Assembly (NCBI RefSeq): GCF_002812725.1
Contig: NZ_NMUN01000004.1
Span: 1-64,000 of the forward strand
Direction: 5' to 3'
Origin: Microbacterium sp. BR1
Lineage (GTDB): Bacteria; Actinomycetota; Actinomycetes; Actinomycetales; Microbacteriaceae
DNA length: 64,000 bases
Shown here: in pieces, positions 27,796 through 35,727 of the stretch
How positions within the stretch are numbered: the stretch's first letter is position 1
Layout of the letters: every line of letters starts with the position of its first letter
Position numbers and translations under genes: made by a program
Notes under the pieces: model-generated
Databases searched by the model: none
What the model was told of the DNA's origin: nothing
Seen by the model: only the letters and a program-made list of their open reading frames with translations

Positions 27796-28683
27796 TCAGT
27801 CGATGATGCGGCAGTGCGTCGTCAGTTCGCCGATCCCGTCGACTCCGACCGTCACGGTCGAGCGGTCGCGCAGGAAGATCTGCGGGTCGCGCGAATAGCC
27901 GGCACCGCCCGGGCTGCCGGTCGAGATCAGCGTGCCGGGCAGCAGCGTCGTCGTACCCGAGAGGTGCGAGATGAGAGTCGCCACCGTGCGGACCATCTGG
28001 CTGGTCGAACCGTCCTGAACCATGTGCCCGTCGACGACGGCCCAGATGTGCAGGTTCTGCGGGTCGGGGATCTCGTCCGCCGTCACGACGAACGGGCCGG
28101 TCGGGGTGAATCCGTCGAACGACTTGCAACGCGACCACTGCGCTTCGGAGAACTGGATGTCGCGCGCGGTGATGTCGTTGACGACCGTGTATCCCCAGAC
28201 GTGATCGAGGGCATCCTCGGGTGAGACGTCGCGGGCGGGAGCGCCGATGATCACACCCAGTTCGGCCTCGTAGTCCACGGCCTCGCTGAGCGATCGCGGC
28301 CACGCCGTCGTGCGCTCGTGGCCCGTCAGCGAGTTCGGCCAGAGGCTGAACACCGTGGGAGCGGCGTCCGTCTTGAGCCCCAGCTCGCTCGAGTGCGCCG
28401 TGTAGTTCAGCCCGATGGCCAGGATCAGCGGCGGGCGGTTCGACGCGGACGCGAATCCGACGCTCGAGAGCGGATGCCTCGGCACCGCGTCCGCCGCCTC
28501 GCTCGTCAGCGCCGCCACGGCACGGCGCACCCGGCTCAGCCCTTCCTCGCCCGATTCGATCAGGGTCTGGAGGTCGGCGGGGCCGTCCGGAACGAGGTCG
28601 GGGACGGCGATCGCGTCCTCGCCGTCGATAACGGCAAGGACGGGGGAGCTCGCCCCGGAGGGCACGATATGGGCAAAACGCAC
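27796..28683 (-). CDS. Fumarylacetoacetate hydrolase-family protein
   Basis: The 295-aa product has the C-terminal FAH fold with metal-binding VDYEAELGVIIG (acidic ligands) and GYTVVNDITARDIQ, and the later GSPGGAGYSRDP loop. Members cleave or decarboxylate beta-diketo acids or hydrate dienoates; the substrate cannot be told. A TAGCGT hexamer ends 6 nt before the GTG start on the minus strand, so the mRNA is probably leaderless. It is divergent from the PrsW-type gene. Confidence 0.85.
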   Translation of the reverse strand: MRFAHIVPSGASSPVLAVIDGEDAIAVPDLVPDGPADLQTLIESGEEGLSRVRRAVAALTSEAADAVPRHPLSSVGFASASNRPPLILAIGLNYTAHSSELGLKTDAAPTVFSLWPNSLTGHERTTAWPRSLSEAVDYEAELGVIIGAPARDVSPEDALDHVWGYTVVNDITARDIQFSEAQWSRCKSFDGFTPTGPFVVTADEIPDPQNLHIWAVVDGHMVQDGSTSQMVRTVATLISHLSGTTTLLPGTLISTGSPGGAGYSRDPQIFLRDRSTVTVGVDGIGELTTHCRIID

Positions 28684-28761
28684 CCTCCCACGCTACCCGC
28701 CCGCGACGGCCGCATGCCGTAGCGGCCCGTCGACCGCGGAGGGCCGCCATAAGCTGGCCGG

Positions 28762-30015
28762 GTGACCTATGCGCCCCCGCCCTGGCCCGACGGCCCCGGT
28801 TCGCCACGCTCGGCGGGATCCGTTCCGCCCGCCCCCGCGTTCGCGTCGCCGCTCGAACAGCCGCCGCACGCCGCGGGCGCCTACATTCCGCCCTCACCCG
28901 TGCCGGTCTTCGCCTCCGTCGAGTCCGTTCCCGCGTCGCCGAGCAGGGGGCGGCGTGCATCGATCTGGCTGTTCGCGCTGCTGGCCGTCCTGCTGGTCGC
29001 GCTCGTCGGCTACTTCCTGACCTTCCTCGGCCCGGGCGCATCCATCATCGGGATGATCGTCGCGCTCGTTCCGTTCGCCGTGGTGCTGATCGCCGTCAGG
29101 ATCATCGACCGGTGGGAGCCCGAACCCCGCGGGCTCGTCGTCTTCGCCATCGCGTGGGGTGCGGTCGCCTCGGTGGGCATCGCGCTGCTCGCGGACCTCG
29201 GCGTCACGTTGCTGATCGGCAACAGCGACTCCGTCGCGCGCGATCTCTTTTCGAACGTCGTGCAGGCGCCGGTCGTCGAAGAGGTCGCGAAGGCGCTCGG
29301 GCTGCTGCTGATCTTCTTCACCGCGCGTCACGCCATCGACGGCCCCGTGGACGGCATCGTGTACGGCGCGCTCGTCGGAGCGGGCTTCGCCTTCACCGAG
29401 AACATCCAGTACTTCGCGATCAGCTACCTGGACGGGGGTGCGGAAGACCTGACCGGGACGTTCTTCGTCCGGGGCATCCTGTCGCCCTTCGCGCACGCGA
29501 TGTTCACCGCGGTCACGGGCTTCGCGCTGGGACTCGCGGCTCGGCGCGGTGCGAGGGGCGGACGTGCCGTCGGGGCGCTCGGACTGGGACTGATGGGCGC
29601 CATCGCGCTCCACGCCTTCTGGAACGGCTCGGCGATGCTCGGCGACTTCTTCGCGCTCTACCTGACGCTGCAGGTGCCGCTGTTCATCGGGTTCATGATC
29701 GGCATCCTGGCGCTCCGTCGCGAAGAAGCACGCCTGACGCACGCCCGGCTGGCCGAGTACGCGTCCGCCGGCTGGTTCACCGCGCAGGAGGTCGACATGC
29801 TCGCGACGCCGTCGGGACGCCGCGACGCGATGCGATGGGCGAAGACCCTCCGGACCGACCGCTCTGCGATCATGCGCTCCTTCATAGCCGACGCCACCGC
29901 ACTCGCCGCTGCTCGCCAGCGCGCGATTTCGGGACGGGATGCCGCGGCCGCGGAAGACGAGACGGTGCTGCTGAAGCGCACGGCGGCCGCGCGGGCGTCG
30001 CTGCTCTCGATCTGA
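28762..30015 (+). CDS. PrsW-family intramembrane metalloprotease
   Basis: The 417-aa product has a Pro-rich cytoplasmic N-terminus (to about 60) and then eight or so membrane helices. PrsW-type motifs are visible: APVVEEVAKALGLL (EExxK), FAFTENIQYF, and a His in the SPFAHAMFTAVTG helix, with another in LHAFWNGSAML. The family includes site-1 proteases of anti-sigma factors, so a signalling role is possible, but no sigma/anti-sigma pair is nearby. A TAAGCT hexamer (28750-28755) ends 6 nt before the GTG start. Confidence 0.85.
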   Translation: MTYAPPPWPDGPGSPRSAGSVPPAPAFASPLEQPPHAAGAYIPPSPVPVFASVESVPASPSRGRRASIWLFALLAVLLVALVGYFLTFLGPGASIIGMIVALVPFAVVLIAVRIIDRWEPEPRGLVVFAIAWGAVASVGIALLADLGVTLLIGNSDSVARDLFSNVVQAPVVEEVAKALGLLLIFFTARHAIDGPVDGIVYGALVGAGFAFTENIQYFAISYLDGGAEDLTGTFFVRGILSPFAHAMFTAVTGFALGLAARRGARGGRAVGALGLGLMGAIALHAFWNGSAMLGDFFALYLTLQVPLFIGFMIGILALRREEARLTHARLAEYASAGWFTAQEVDMLATPSGRRDAMRWAKTLRTDRSAIMRSFIADATALAAARQRAISGRDAAAAEDETVLLKRTAAARASLLSI

Positions 30016-30062
30016 ACGTCGGGTCGAGGCTCGCCGTCCGCGGACGGCAGGGAGGAGCGCCC

Positions 30063-30120
30063 GGACAGTGCCTGGACAGCGCCCGGCCAGTGCCTGGACA
30101 GGGCTCGGACAGTGCCCGGG
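30063..30120. repeat. 22-bp tandem repeat, about 2.6 units
   Basis: Units of 22 bp begin at 30063, 30085 and 30107, sharing GGACAGTGCCTGGACAG with a few substitutions; the last is truncated. They lie in the 250-nt space between the PrsW-type and FKBP genes, immediately before the inverted repeat at 30126. Confidence 0.75.
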
Positions 30121-30125
30121 AAATG

Positions 30126-30176
30126 ACTCAGCGCCCGGTGCCGCGGCGATGCCTGCGTGTCTACCGGGCGCTGAGT
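30126..30176. repeat. Perfect 14-bp inverted repeat between PrsW-type and FKBP genes
   Basis: ACTCAGCGCCCGGT (30126-30139) is exactly complementary to ACCGGGCGCTGAGT (30163-30176), with a 23-nt loop. There is no T-tract. It is one of the long intergenic palindromes that recur through the window. Confidence 0.8.
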
Positions 30177-30269
30177 TGGCCTACCCCGAGTCTGCCCCCG
30201 CCCTGTGAAGGTGTCAAGAGTGCTCGCGTCGGCTTTGACCCCGCGTAGGCCGTCGGGTTGGATGGTCTC

Positions 30270-30638
30270 ATGACTGCAGACCGCACAAAGCCCACCTTCG
30301 ATGCCCCCGAGGGGCCCGCGCCCGAGACTCTCGTGATCCGCGACCTGATCGTCGGAGAGGGTGCCGAGGCCAAGCCCGGTGACAGCGTGACCGTCCACTA
30401 CGCGGGCGTCGAGTTCGACTCGGGTGAGGAGTTCGACTCGTCATGGGGCCGGGGCGAGAGCATCCAGTTCCCCCTCCGCGGTCTGATCCAGGGGTGGCAG
30501 GACGGCATCCCCGGCATGAAAGAGGGTGGCCGACGCGAGCTGGTCATCCCGCCGCACCTCGCCTACGGTCCGGCCGGCGGACACTTCCTCGGCGGAAAGA
30601 CCCTCATCTTCGTCATCGACCTGATCAAGGTCGGCTGA
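30270..30638 (+). CDS. FKBP-type peptidyl-prolyl cis-trans isomerase
   Basis: The 122-aa single-domain product has the FKBP core VTVHYAGVEFDSGEEFDSSW, the FPLRGLIQGWQDGIPGMKEGGRR loop region and LAYGPAGGHF. No signal peptide is seen, so it probably acts in the cytosol on proline-limited folding. The frame opens at an ATG at 30258; the ATG at 30270 was preferred because it gives the usual MTADRTKPTF N-terminus. Neither has a strong ribosome binding site. Confidence 0.88.
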   Translation: MTADRTKPTFDAPEGPAPETLVIRDLIVGEGAEAKPGDSVTVHYAGVEFDSGEEFDSSWGRGESIQFPLRGLIQGWQDGIPGMKEGGRRELVIPPHLAYGPAGGHFLGGKTLIFVIDLIKVG

Positions 30639-30736
30639 CCTCATCTCGTCGTCACGGCGGGTTCGGCGCGCGTAGCCGAGCCCGCCGTCGTCGTGTGCGG
30701 ACGTTTTGACGAACCGAATCCGCGCAAGAAAAAATT

Positions 30737-30748
30737 GCATTCACGGGA
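30737..30748. promoter_or_regulatory. Possible operator upstream of the YceI-like gene
   Basis: ATTCACGGGAAT is an imperfect palindrome in an unusually AT-rich patch 71 nt before the YceI-like start. A closely similar site, ATTCACTTGAAT, lies upstream of the luciferase-like monooxygenase gene at 40547, and both regions share a CGCGCGTTACAC 12-mer nearby. A shared MarR- or TetR-like repressor is one explanation, but none is encoded beside either gene. Confidence 0.35.
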
Positions 30749-30819
30749 ATACAGGACGTCCTCGCGCGTTACACCCGCCGTACTGCCGGAGAACCGGCCC
30801 CCAAAACCGAAGGATCACA

Positions 30820-31386
30820 ATGACCGACTCCACCACGACCGCGATCGAGTTCCCCGGCTACAAGGCGGGCACCTGGACCCTCGACCCCTCGCACAGCGAG
30901 GTCCAGTTCAGCGTGCGCCACATGATGATCTCGAAGGTGCGCGGCACCTTCGGCGTCAAGGCGGCCACCCTCACCGCACCCGAAAACCCGCTCGAGGCCA
31001 CGGTCGAGGCCACGGTCGACGTCGCGTCGATCGACACCAAGGACGAGGGGCGCGACAACCACCTTCGCTCGGCCGACTTCTTTGACGTCGAGACCTACCC
31101 GACCATGGAGTTCCGCTCGACCGGCGTCCGGATCGAGAACGGCGACTTCCTCGTCGACGGCAACCTGACGATCAAGGGCATCACCAAGCCCGTCACGTTC
31201 GACTTCGATTTCGGTGGCTTCGGCACCGACCCGTGGGGCAACTACAAGGCGGGCGCGACCGCCAAGACCGTCATCAACCGTGAGGACTTCGGTCTGACGT
31301 GGAACGCCGCCCTCGAGACCGGCGGCGTGCTCGTCGGCAAGGACGTCACCATCGAGCTCGACCTGCAGGGTTCGCTCGCGGTCTGA
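30820..31386 (+). CDS. YceI-family protein
   Basis: The 188-aa product is a lipocalin-like YceI domain: GTWTLDPSHSEVQFSVRHM, FGVKAATLTAPE, LRSADFFDVETYPTMEF and DGNLTIKGITKPVTF are all typical. Family members bind isoprenoid quinone-like lipids. No signal peptide is seen, so it is probably cytosolic, as usual in actinobacteria. The start follows an AAGGATC ribosome binding site, though the frame is open further upstream. A good intrinsic terminator follows. Confidence 0.93.
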   Translation: MTDSTTTAIEFPGYKAGTWTLDPSHSEVQFSVRHMMISKVRGTFGVKAATLTAPENPLEATVEATVDVASIDTKDEGRDNHLRSADFFDVETYPTMEFRSTGVRIENGDFLVDGNLTIKGITKPVTFDFDFGGFGTDPWGNYKAGATAKTVINREDFGLTWNAALETGGVLVGKDVTIELDLQGSLAV

Positions 31387-31415
31387 TCGCGTCGCGACTT
31401 CACCTGCGCGAAAGG

Positions 31416-31447
31416 AGGGACGGATGCTCCGGCATCCGTCCCTTTTT
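31416..31447 (+). terminator. Intrinsic terminator after the YceI-like gene
   Basis: AGGGACGGATGC (31416-31427) and GCATCCGTCCCT (31432-31443) form a perfect 12-bp stem with a 4-nt loop, running directly into TTTT. This is a classical intrinsic terminator. It could also serve the convergent EamA gene, whose stop is at 31470. Confidence 0.9.
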
Positions 31448-31469
31448 CGTTGCTCGTGCGTGGTGGGCG

Positions 31470-32435
31470 TCAGGCGCGGCGGTGCAGCCGCAGGCGGTCC
31501 TGCGCGAGCAGGATGCCGAGGAACACGACGACCGCGCCCGCCGGTTCGTTCCACGAGAGCGGCTCGCCGAGCACGATCAGACCGAGCGCGACGCCGACGA
31601 CCGGCGTGAGATAGGTCACCGTCGACGCGCGCGTCGGGCCCCACGCGCGGAGGGCGTTCTGGTTCCAGATGTACGCGACGCCGGTGCCGAGGCATCCGAG
31701 CAGCAGGATGCTCGCGACGATCCACGGATCGAGCGCGACCTCGCCGAGTGCGACGACCGGGGTCAGGGCGAGCATGATCACCGCGGCGATCCCGATGTTC
31801 AGGAACGAGAACACCAGGGCACTCATGCCCGAGTTCGAGACGAACCTGCGCATGTACGCGAGGCTGAACCCGTAGCAGGCGGTCGCCCCGAGGGTCGCGA
31901 GCTGCGCGACGAGGCTCTGGTCGAGGTCGAGACCCTCCCAGGGCGCGATCAGCACCATGACGCCCAGGATGCCGACGACGATGCCGGCGATCTGCATGCC
32001 CTTGAGTCGCTCGACGCGGAAGAGAAGCCCAGCCATGATCGCCGTCATGATCGGCGTCGTAGCGTTGTAGATGCTCGCGAGCCCCGACGTCACGTGCTGC
32101 TGCGCCCACGAGAAGAGCAGGAACGGGATCACGCAGAAGGTGATCGCCAGCACGGTCATGTGCATCCACACGCGCGGCACCCGAGGCAGCCGTTCGCGGC
32201 GGAGCGCAACGAAGATCCCGAGCGTGATCGCCCCGAGCACGAGGCGCGACCAGGCGACCTGCCCCGGTGACATCCCCTCGAGCGCGACCTTCATGAAGAG
32301 GAAGCTCGACCCCCACACGATGCCGGTGAGCGTGAACTGCACCGCGACCCACACGCTCGACGGCCCGGCGATCGAGCGCGGCATGCGGGTCGGGGGCGCG
32401 CTGGGGTGCTCGAGAGGGGGAGGGGTGGTGCTCAT
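31470..32435 (-). CDS. EamA-family (DMT superfamily) transporter
   Basis: The 321-aa product has about ten hydrophobic helices in two homologous halves, with the family patterns WGSSFLFMKVALEGMSPGQVAWSRLVLG and GEPLSWNEPAGAVVVFLGILLAQ. It probably exports metabolites or amino acids. The substrate is unknown. A TAGAGT hexamer ends 6 nt before the ATG on the minus strand, so the mRNA is probably leaderless. Confidence 0.9.
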   Translation of the reverse strand: MSTTPPPLEHPSAPPTRMPRSIAGPSSVWVAVQFTLTGIVWGSSFLFMKVALEGMSPGQVAWSRLVLGAITLGIFVALRRERLPRVPRVWMHMTVLAITFCVIPFLLFSWAQQHVTSGLASIYNATTPIMTAIMAGLLFRVERLKGMQIAGIVVGILGVMVLIAPWEGLDLDQSLVAQLATLGATACYGFSLAYMRRFVSNSGMSALVFSFLNIGIAAVIMLALTPVVALGEVALDPWIVASILLLGCLGTGVAYIWNQNALRAWGPTRASTVTYLTPVVGVALGLIVLGEPLSWNEPAGAVVVFLGILLAQDRLRLHRRA

Positions 32436-32546
32436 TCGGTGACTCTAGCCCTGTCGTCCGACGTCCCTGCCCGTGCGCGGATGCCACGTCCGGAATCCGC
32501 CGACGATCGGCGGTCGTGCAACGCGCTCGGTCGATTCCGAGTGCTG

Positions 32547-33854
32547 TCAGGGCTGCGGGTCGAGGGCGTCGTAGGCGCGGAACCCCGGGCTGCGGCGCGC
32601 GAGGAACCCGACCAGTCCGACGACGACGAGGCCCCCGATCAGCGGCGGGAACCACAGGGCGGTGACGGTCGCGAGCGTACCCGCGTAGAGGGCGCCGAGA
32701 CGCGGACCGCCCGCCACGACCACCATGAAGACCCCCTGCAGGCGCCCGCGGATCGCATCCGGCACGGCCGACTGCATCATCGTCTGGCGGTAGATCGCAC
32801 TGACGTTGTCGGCCGCGCCGGTCACCGCGAGCAGGAGGATCGCGAGCGCGATGAGGGGGAGGTTCGCGACATCCTCACCCAGATCCGCGGGCGCGAACAC
32901 GCCGAGCGCCCCGAGCAGGAGGACGACCCCGAAAGCGGCCGTGGCGGCGCCGAACACCTGGATCGACCGCTCGATACCGAGACCTTGCCTGCGGACCCGC
33001 CCGATCGGCCCCGAGAACAGGCTCGAGAAGAACGCGCCCGCCGCGACCGACGCGGTCAGGACGCCCGTCGTGATGGGCCCGCCGCCGAGCAGCACGGCCC
33101 CGATCGCGGGGAAGAGGGCCAGGGGATTTCCGAATGTCATCGCGATGATGTCGAGGATGTACTGGAGCCGGATGTTCGGGGCCCGGCGCAGGAACGCCCA
33201 CCCGTCGGCGAGCGAGCGCAGACCCGGTCGCACGGTGACACCCTCGGGACGGATGCGGGGGAGAGTCCAGAGCCCGAGGAACAGGGTCAGCATCAGGACG
33301 ACGTCGACCGTGTACGTCCAGCGATAGCCGACGAACGCGACGAGCACCCCCGCGAGTGCGGGCCCGGCCATGACCATGATGCCCACCGTGATGCCGTTGA
33401 GCGCGGCGGCCGCGGGGAGCAGTTCGCGGGCGACGAGTCGTGGGGTGATGGCCGATTTCGTCGCCGAGACGATCGAATTCGCGGACGAGTTGATGATCGA
33501 CAGCACGAACAACCAGGCCACCGTCTCATTGCCGGTCCAGGCGAGCACGGCGAGCAGCACCGTCGAGACCCAGGTGACGGATGCCGCGATCAAAGCGACC
33601 GCGCGGCGGTCGAAGTAGTCGGCGAGCATGCCACCGTAGAGCCCCGCGAGCACCATGGGCACGAGCCCCGCGACGGCGATCATCGCGACCGCGAGGGTCG
33701 ATCCCGTCAGCTCGAAGACGTGGAGCATGACCGCGACGATCGTCAGCTGCCCACCGAGCCCGGCGAGCGTCGACCCGATCCACAACCGGGCGAAGGCGGG
33801 GCTGGTCGTCAGGGGGCGCAGGTCGATGAAATGGTCGCGGCGCAGCCGCGCCAT
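32547..33854 (-). CDS. MFS transporter, EntS-like
   Basis: The 435-aa product has 12 predicted membrane helices. Visible motifs are GGMLADYFDRRAVALIA, the MFS loop 2-3 signature, and GRLQGVFMVVVAGGPRLG in the matching loop of the second half. Members of this branch export enterobactin-like siderophores or drugs. The ATG at 33854 overlaps the stop of the upstream DUF167 gene (TGATG); a GTG one codon earlier is the alternative. The two genes form one transcription unit. Confidence 0.88.
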   Translation of the reverse strand: MARLRRDHFIDLRPLTTSPAFARLWIGSTLAGLGGQLTIVAVMLHVFELTGSTLAVAMIAVAGLVPMVLAGLYGGMLADYFDRRAVALIAASVTWVSTVLLAVLAWTGNETVAWLFVLSIINSSANSIVSATKSAITPRLVARELLPAAAALNGITVGIMVMAGPALAGVLVAFVGYRWTYTVDVVLMLTLFLGLWTLPRIRPEGVTVRPGLRSLADGWAFLRRAPNIRLQYILDIIAMTFGNPLALFPAIGAVLLGGGPITTGVLTASVAAGAFFSSLFSGPIGRVRRQGLGIERSIQVFGAATAAFGVVLLLGALGVFAPADLGEDVANLPLIALAILLLAVTGAADNVSAIYRQTMMQSAVPDAIRGRLQGVFMVVVAGGPRLGALYAGTLATVTALWFPPLIGGLVVVGLVGFLARRSPGFRAYDALDPQP

Positions 33855-34123
33855 CACCTGTCGCGCTCGACTCTGTCGATGCCCGACAGCTCGACCCCGT
33901 CGACGCCCGATAGCTCGACGCGCTTGATGCGTGCCGCGTGACCCCGCAGGATCGATACGTCACGCGGGGCAACGCCGAAGTGCGCGGCGAGGGCGCGCAC
34001 GACGCCCTCGTTCGCGGCGCCGTCGACGGCACGCTCGCGCACGAACACCGTCAGGTCGTCACCGGATGCCTCGACGAGAGGACCCTTTCGGCTTCCGGGC
34101 TTGACGCGGACGGTGAACTGCAC
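33854..34123 (-). CDS. DUF167 (YggU-family) protein
   Basis: The 89-aa product starts [18 protein letters not shown] and has the [20 protein letters not shown] core that defines DUF167. The biochemical function is unknown. A TAGCCT hexamer ends 6 nt before the GTG start on the minus strand, which implies a leaderless mRNA. It is the first gene of the DUF167-MFS unit and is divergent from rpsO. Confidence 0.88.
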   Translation of the reverse strand: MQFTVRVKPGSRKGPLVEASGDDLTVFVRERAVDGAANEGVVRALAAHFGVAPRDVSILRGHAARIKRVELSGVDGVELSGIDRVERDR

Positions 34124-34170
34124 CCCTCGAGGCTAGCCGGGGGCGAGGCATCCGCGGGTCGCCCTTGTGC

Positions 34171-34179
34171 TGGTAGACT
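34171..34179 (+). promoter_or_regulatory. Extended -10 promoter of rpsO
   Basis: TGGTAGACT contains a TGN extension followed by TAGACT, a good extended -10. It is about 92 nt upstream of the S15 start, leaving a GC-rich leader that could host S15 autoregulation. No convincing -35 was found. Confidence 0.45.
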
Positions 34180-34270
34180 CTGGAGGTTGCCGTTCGATCG
34201 GCCGCGGATAAAGAGAGCTCACGCATCAGGCGATGGGCGCCGCGCAATGAAGAGAAAGGGGATCCCCTCT

Positions 34271-34540
34271 ATGCCGCTTGAATTCGAAGCCAAGAAGGCG
34301 ATCATCGAAGAGTACGCGACGCACCCCGGTGACACCGGATCCCCCGAGGTGCAGGTCGCGATGCTGACACAGCGCATCAAGGACCTCACGGAGCACCTGA
34401 AGGAGCACAAGCACGACCACCACTCGCGTCGTGGTCTGTTCCTGATGGTCGGTCAGCGCCGTCGTCTGCTCGGCTACCTCCAGGACATCGACATCAACCG
34501 TTACCGGTCGTTGATCGAGCGTCTCGGACTCCGCCGCTAA
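34271..34540 (+). CDS. rpsO: 30S ribosomal protein S15
   Basis: S15 is a primary 16S rRNA-binding protein of the 30S platform. The 89-aa product has [19 protein letters not shown] and [20 protein letters not shown], both diagnostic. The start at 34271 follows GAAAGGGGATC as ribosome binding site; the upstream frame is open by chance. It is normally next to pnp; here pnp lies 14.4 kb downstream. Confidence 0.97.
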   Translation: MPLEFEAKKAIIEEYATHPGDTGSPEVQVAMLTQRIKDLTEHLKEHKHDHHSRRGLFLMVGQRRRLLGYLQDIDINRYRSLIERLGLRR

Positions 34541-34567
34541 GTCGCACCAGCGTTCAATCGCTTTCTC

Positions 34568-34600
34568 GAAGGCCCGTCCCACGGTGTGGGGCGGGCCTTC
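34568..34600 (+). terminator. Intrinsic terminator after rpsO
   Basis: GAAGGCCCGTCCCAC (34568-34582) pairs with GTGGGGCGGGCCTTC (34586-34600), with a 3-nt loop and one G-T or mismatch position, and is followed by GTTCT. It lies 28 nt after the S15 stop and separates rpsO from the iron-uptake operon. Confidence 0.85.
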
Positions 34601-34672
34601 GTTCTGCCCGCTCGCGGCCCGGACGGGCACCGATTTGAGAAGTGTCACCCTGCGGGAGTATCGTCCCCTGAG

Positions 34673-34691
34673 TGAGGGTTGCCTAACCTCA
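34673..34691. promoter_or_regulatory. IdeR/DtxR-type iron box before efeUOB
   Basis: TGAGGGTTGCCTAACCTCA matches the actinobacterial IdeR/DtxR consensus (TTAGGTTAGSCTAACCTAA) at 15 of 19 positions and is palindromic around the centre. It overlaps a TAACCT -10-like hexamer (34684-34689). Iron-bound repressor here would shut off efeUOB when iron is plentiful. Confidence 0.8.
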
Positions 34692-34755
34692 TAACCGGAT
34701 GCCTCGAAAGCACTCTGGACCCCCTCGAAAATCCCGAAAGCCGCGCGATAGCACC

Positions 34756-35727
34756 GTGTTCGCCACATTCCTGATCGGCCTGCGTGAAGGCCTGGAAGCC
34801 GCCCTCGTTGTCGGCATCCTCGTGGCCTACCTGTCGAAGCTCGGACGTCGGGACGTGTTGCCCCGACTGTGGGTCGGTGTCGGGCTGGCCGTCGCACTGT
34901 CGCTCGCGCTCGGAGCCATCTTCACCTTCGGTGCCTACGCCCTCACGACCGTGGCGCAAGAACTGATCGGCGGACTGCTTTCGCTGACCGCCGTCGCCAT
35001 GGTCACCTGGATGATCTTCTGGATGCAGCGGGCCGGTCGAACGCTCAAGAACACGCTCCACGCCGGGGTCGATCGAGCCCTCGCATCCGCCTCGCTGTGG
35101 GGGCTCGTCGTCATCGGGTTCGTCTCGGTCGCGCGTGAGGGCGTCGAGACGACGCTCCTGCTGTGGTCGATGGTGCAGTCGTTCGGCAACGCCCCCGAGG
35201 CGCTCCTCGGCGCCCTTCTGGGCTTGCTGGCCGCGGTCGTGCTCGGCTGGCTGCTCGCGCGCGGAATGCTGCGACTCGACCTGCGCCGCTTCTTCACGTG
35301 GACGGGCGCGTTCTTGATCGTCGTCGCCGCGGGCGTGCTCGCCTACGGCGTCCACGACCTGCAGGAGGCGGGCGTCCTGCCCGGCCCCTTCACGGCGCTC
35401 GCGCCTCTCGACCCCACCACGGGCGCCGTCGCGACCGGCTGGGCCGGCGTTCCCTTCGGCTGGGCGTTCGACGTGAGCGACGTCGTCGCCCCCGGCGGCC
35501 CCCTCGCCGCGATCCTGCAGGCCACCATCGGCTTCACGCCGCAGATGTCGTGGCTGCAGGTGTTCGCCTGGATCGCCTACGTCGGGGTCGTGACCTTCGT
35601 CTTCGTGCGCAACCTGCGCGCCCACCGGCCCGCACCTCGGCCCGAACTCGTGCGTGCGGATTCGGCGACACCCGCCGCTCAGACATCCCCTCCGTCACCC
35701 GACACCATTCGACAAGGAGCCCCATGA
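34756..35727 (+). CDS. efeU: Iron permease EfeU (FTR1 family)
   Basis: EfeU is the membrane channel of the EfeUOB elemental/ferrous iron importer. The product has seven or so helices with the REGLEAALVVG motif near the N-terminus and a second REGVETTLLLW motif; these RExxE motifs bind iron in Ftr1 homologues. The GTG at 34756 was preferred because it gives VFATFLIGLREGLEAAL, matching the E. coli start; an in-frame ATG at 34699, just 7 nt after the iron box, would add 19 basic residues. It overlaps efeO by 4 nt. Confidence 0.9.
   Translation: MFATFLIGLREGLEAALVVGILVAYLSKLGRRDVLPRLWVGVGLAVALSLALGAIFTFGAYALTTVAQELIGGLLSLTAVAMVTWMIFWMQRAGRTLKNTLHAGVDRALASASLWGLVVIGFVSVAREGVETTLLLWSMVQSFGNAPEALLGALLGLLAAVVLGWLLARGMLRLDLRRFFTWTGAFLIVVAAGVLAYGVHDLQEAGVLPGPFTALAPLDPTTGAVATGWAGVPFGWAFDVSDVVAPGGPLAAILQATIGFTPQMSWLQVFAWIAYVGVVTFVFVRNLRAHRPAPRPELVRADSATPAAQTSPPSPDTIRQGAP

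Noticed and set aside
32406..33941. 511-codon plus-strand frame opposite the MFS transporter
   Set aside because: Low-complexity charged sequence exactly mirroring the transporter gene; the opposite strand gives 12 clear membrane helices.
34180..34270. Riboswitch or tRNA in the rpsO leader
   Set aside because: No cloverleaf, T-loop GTTCRANYC pattern or known riboswitch core was found; at most an S15 autoregulatory leader. No tRNA-like sequence was seen anywhere in the window.
34699..34755. Earlier ATG start for efeU
   Set aside because: It would add 19 basic residues unlike any EfeU N-terminus and lies only 7 nt after the iron box; GTG 34756 matches the E. coli protein start. It cannot be excluded if the message is leaderless.
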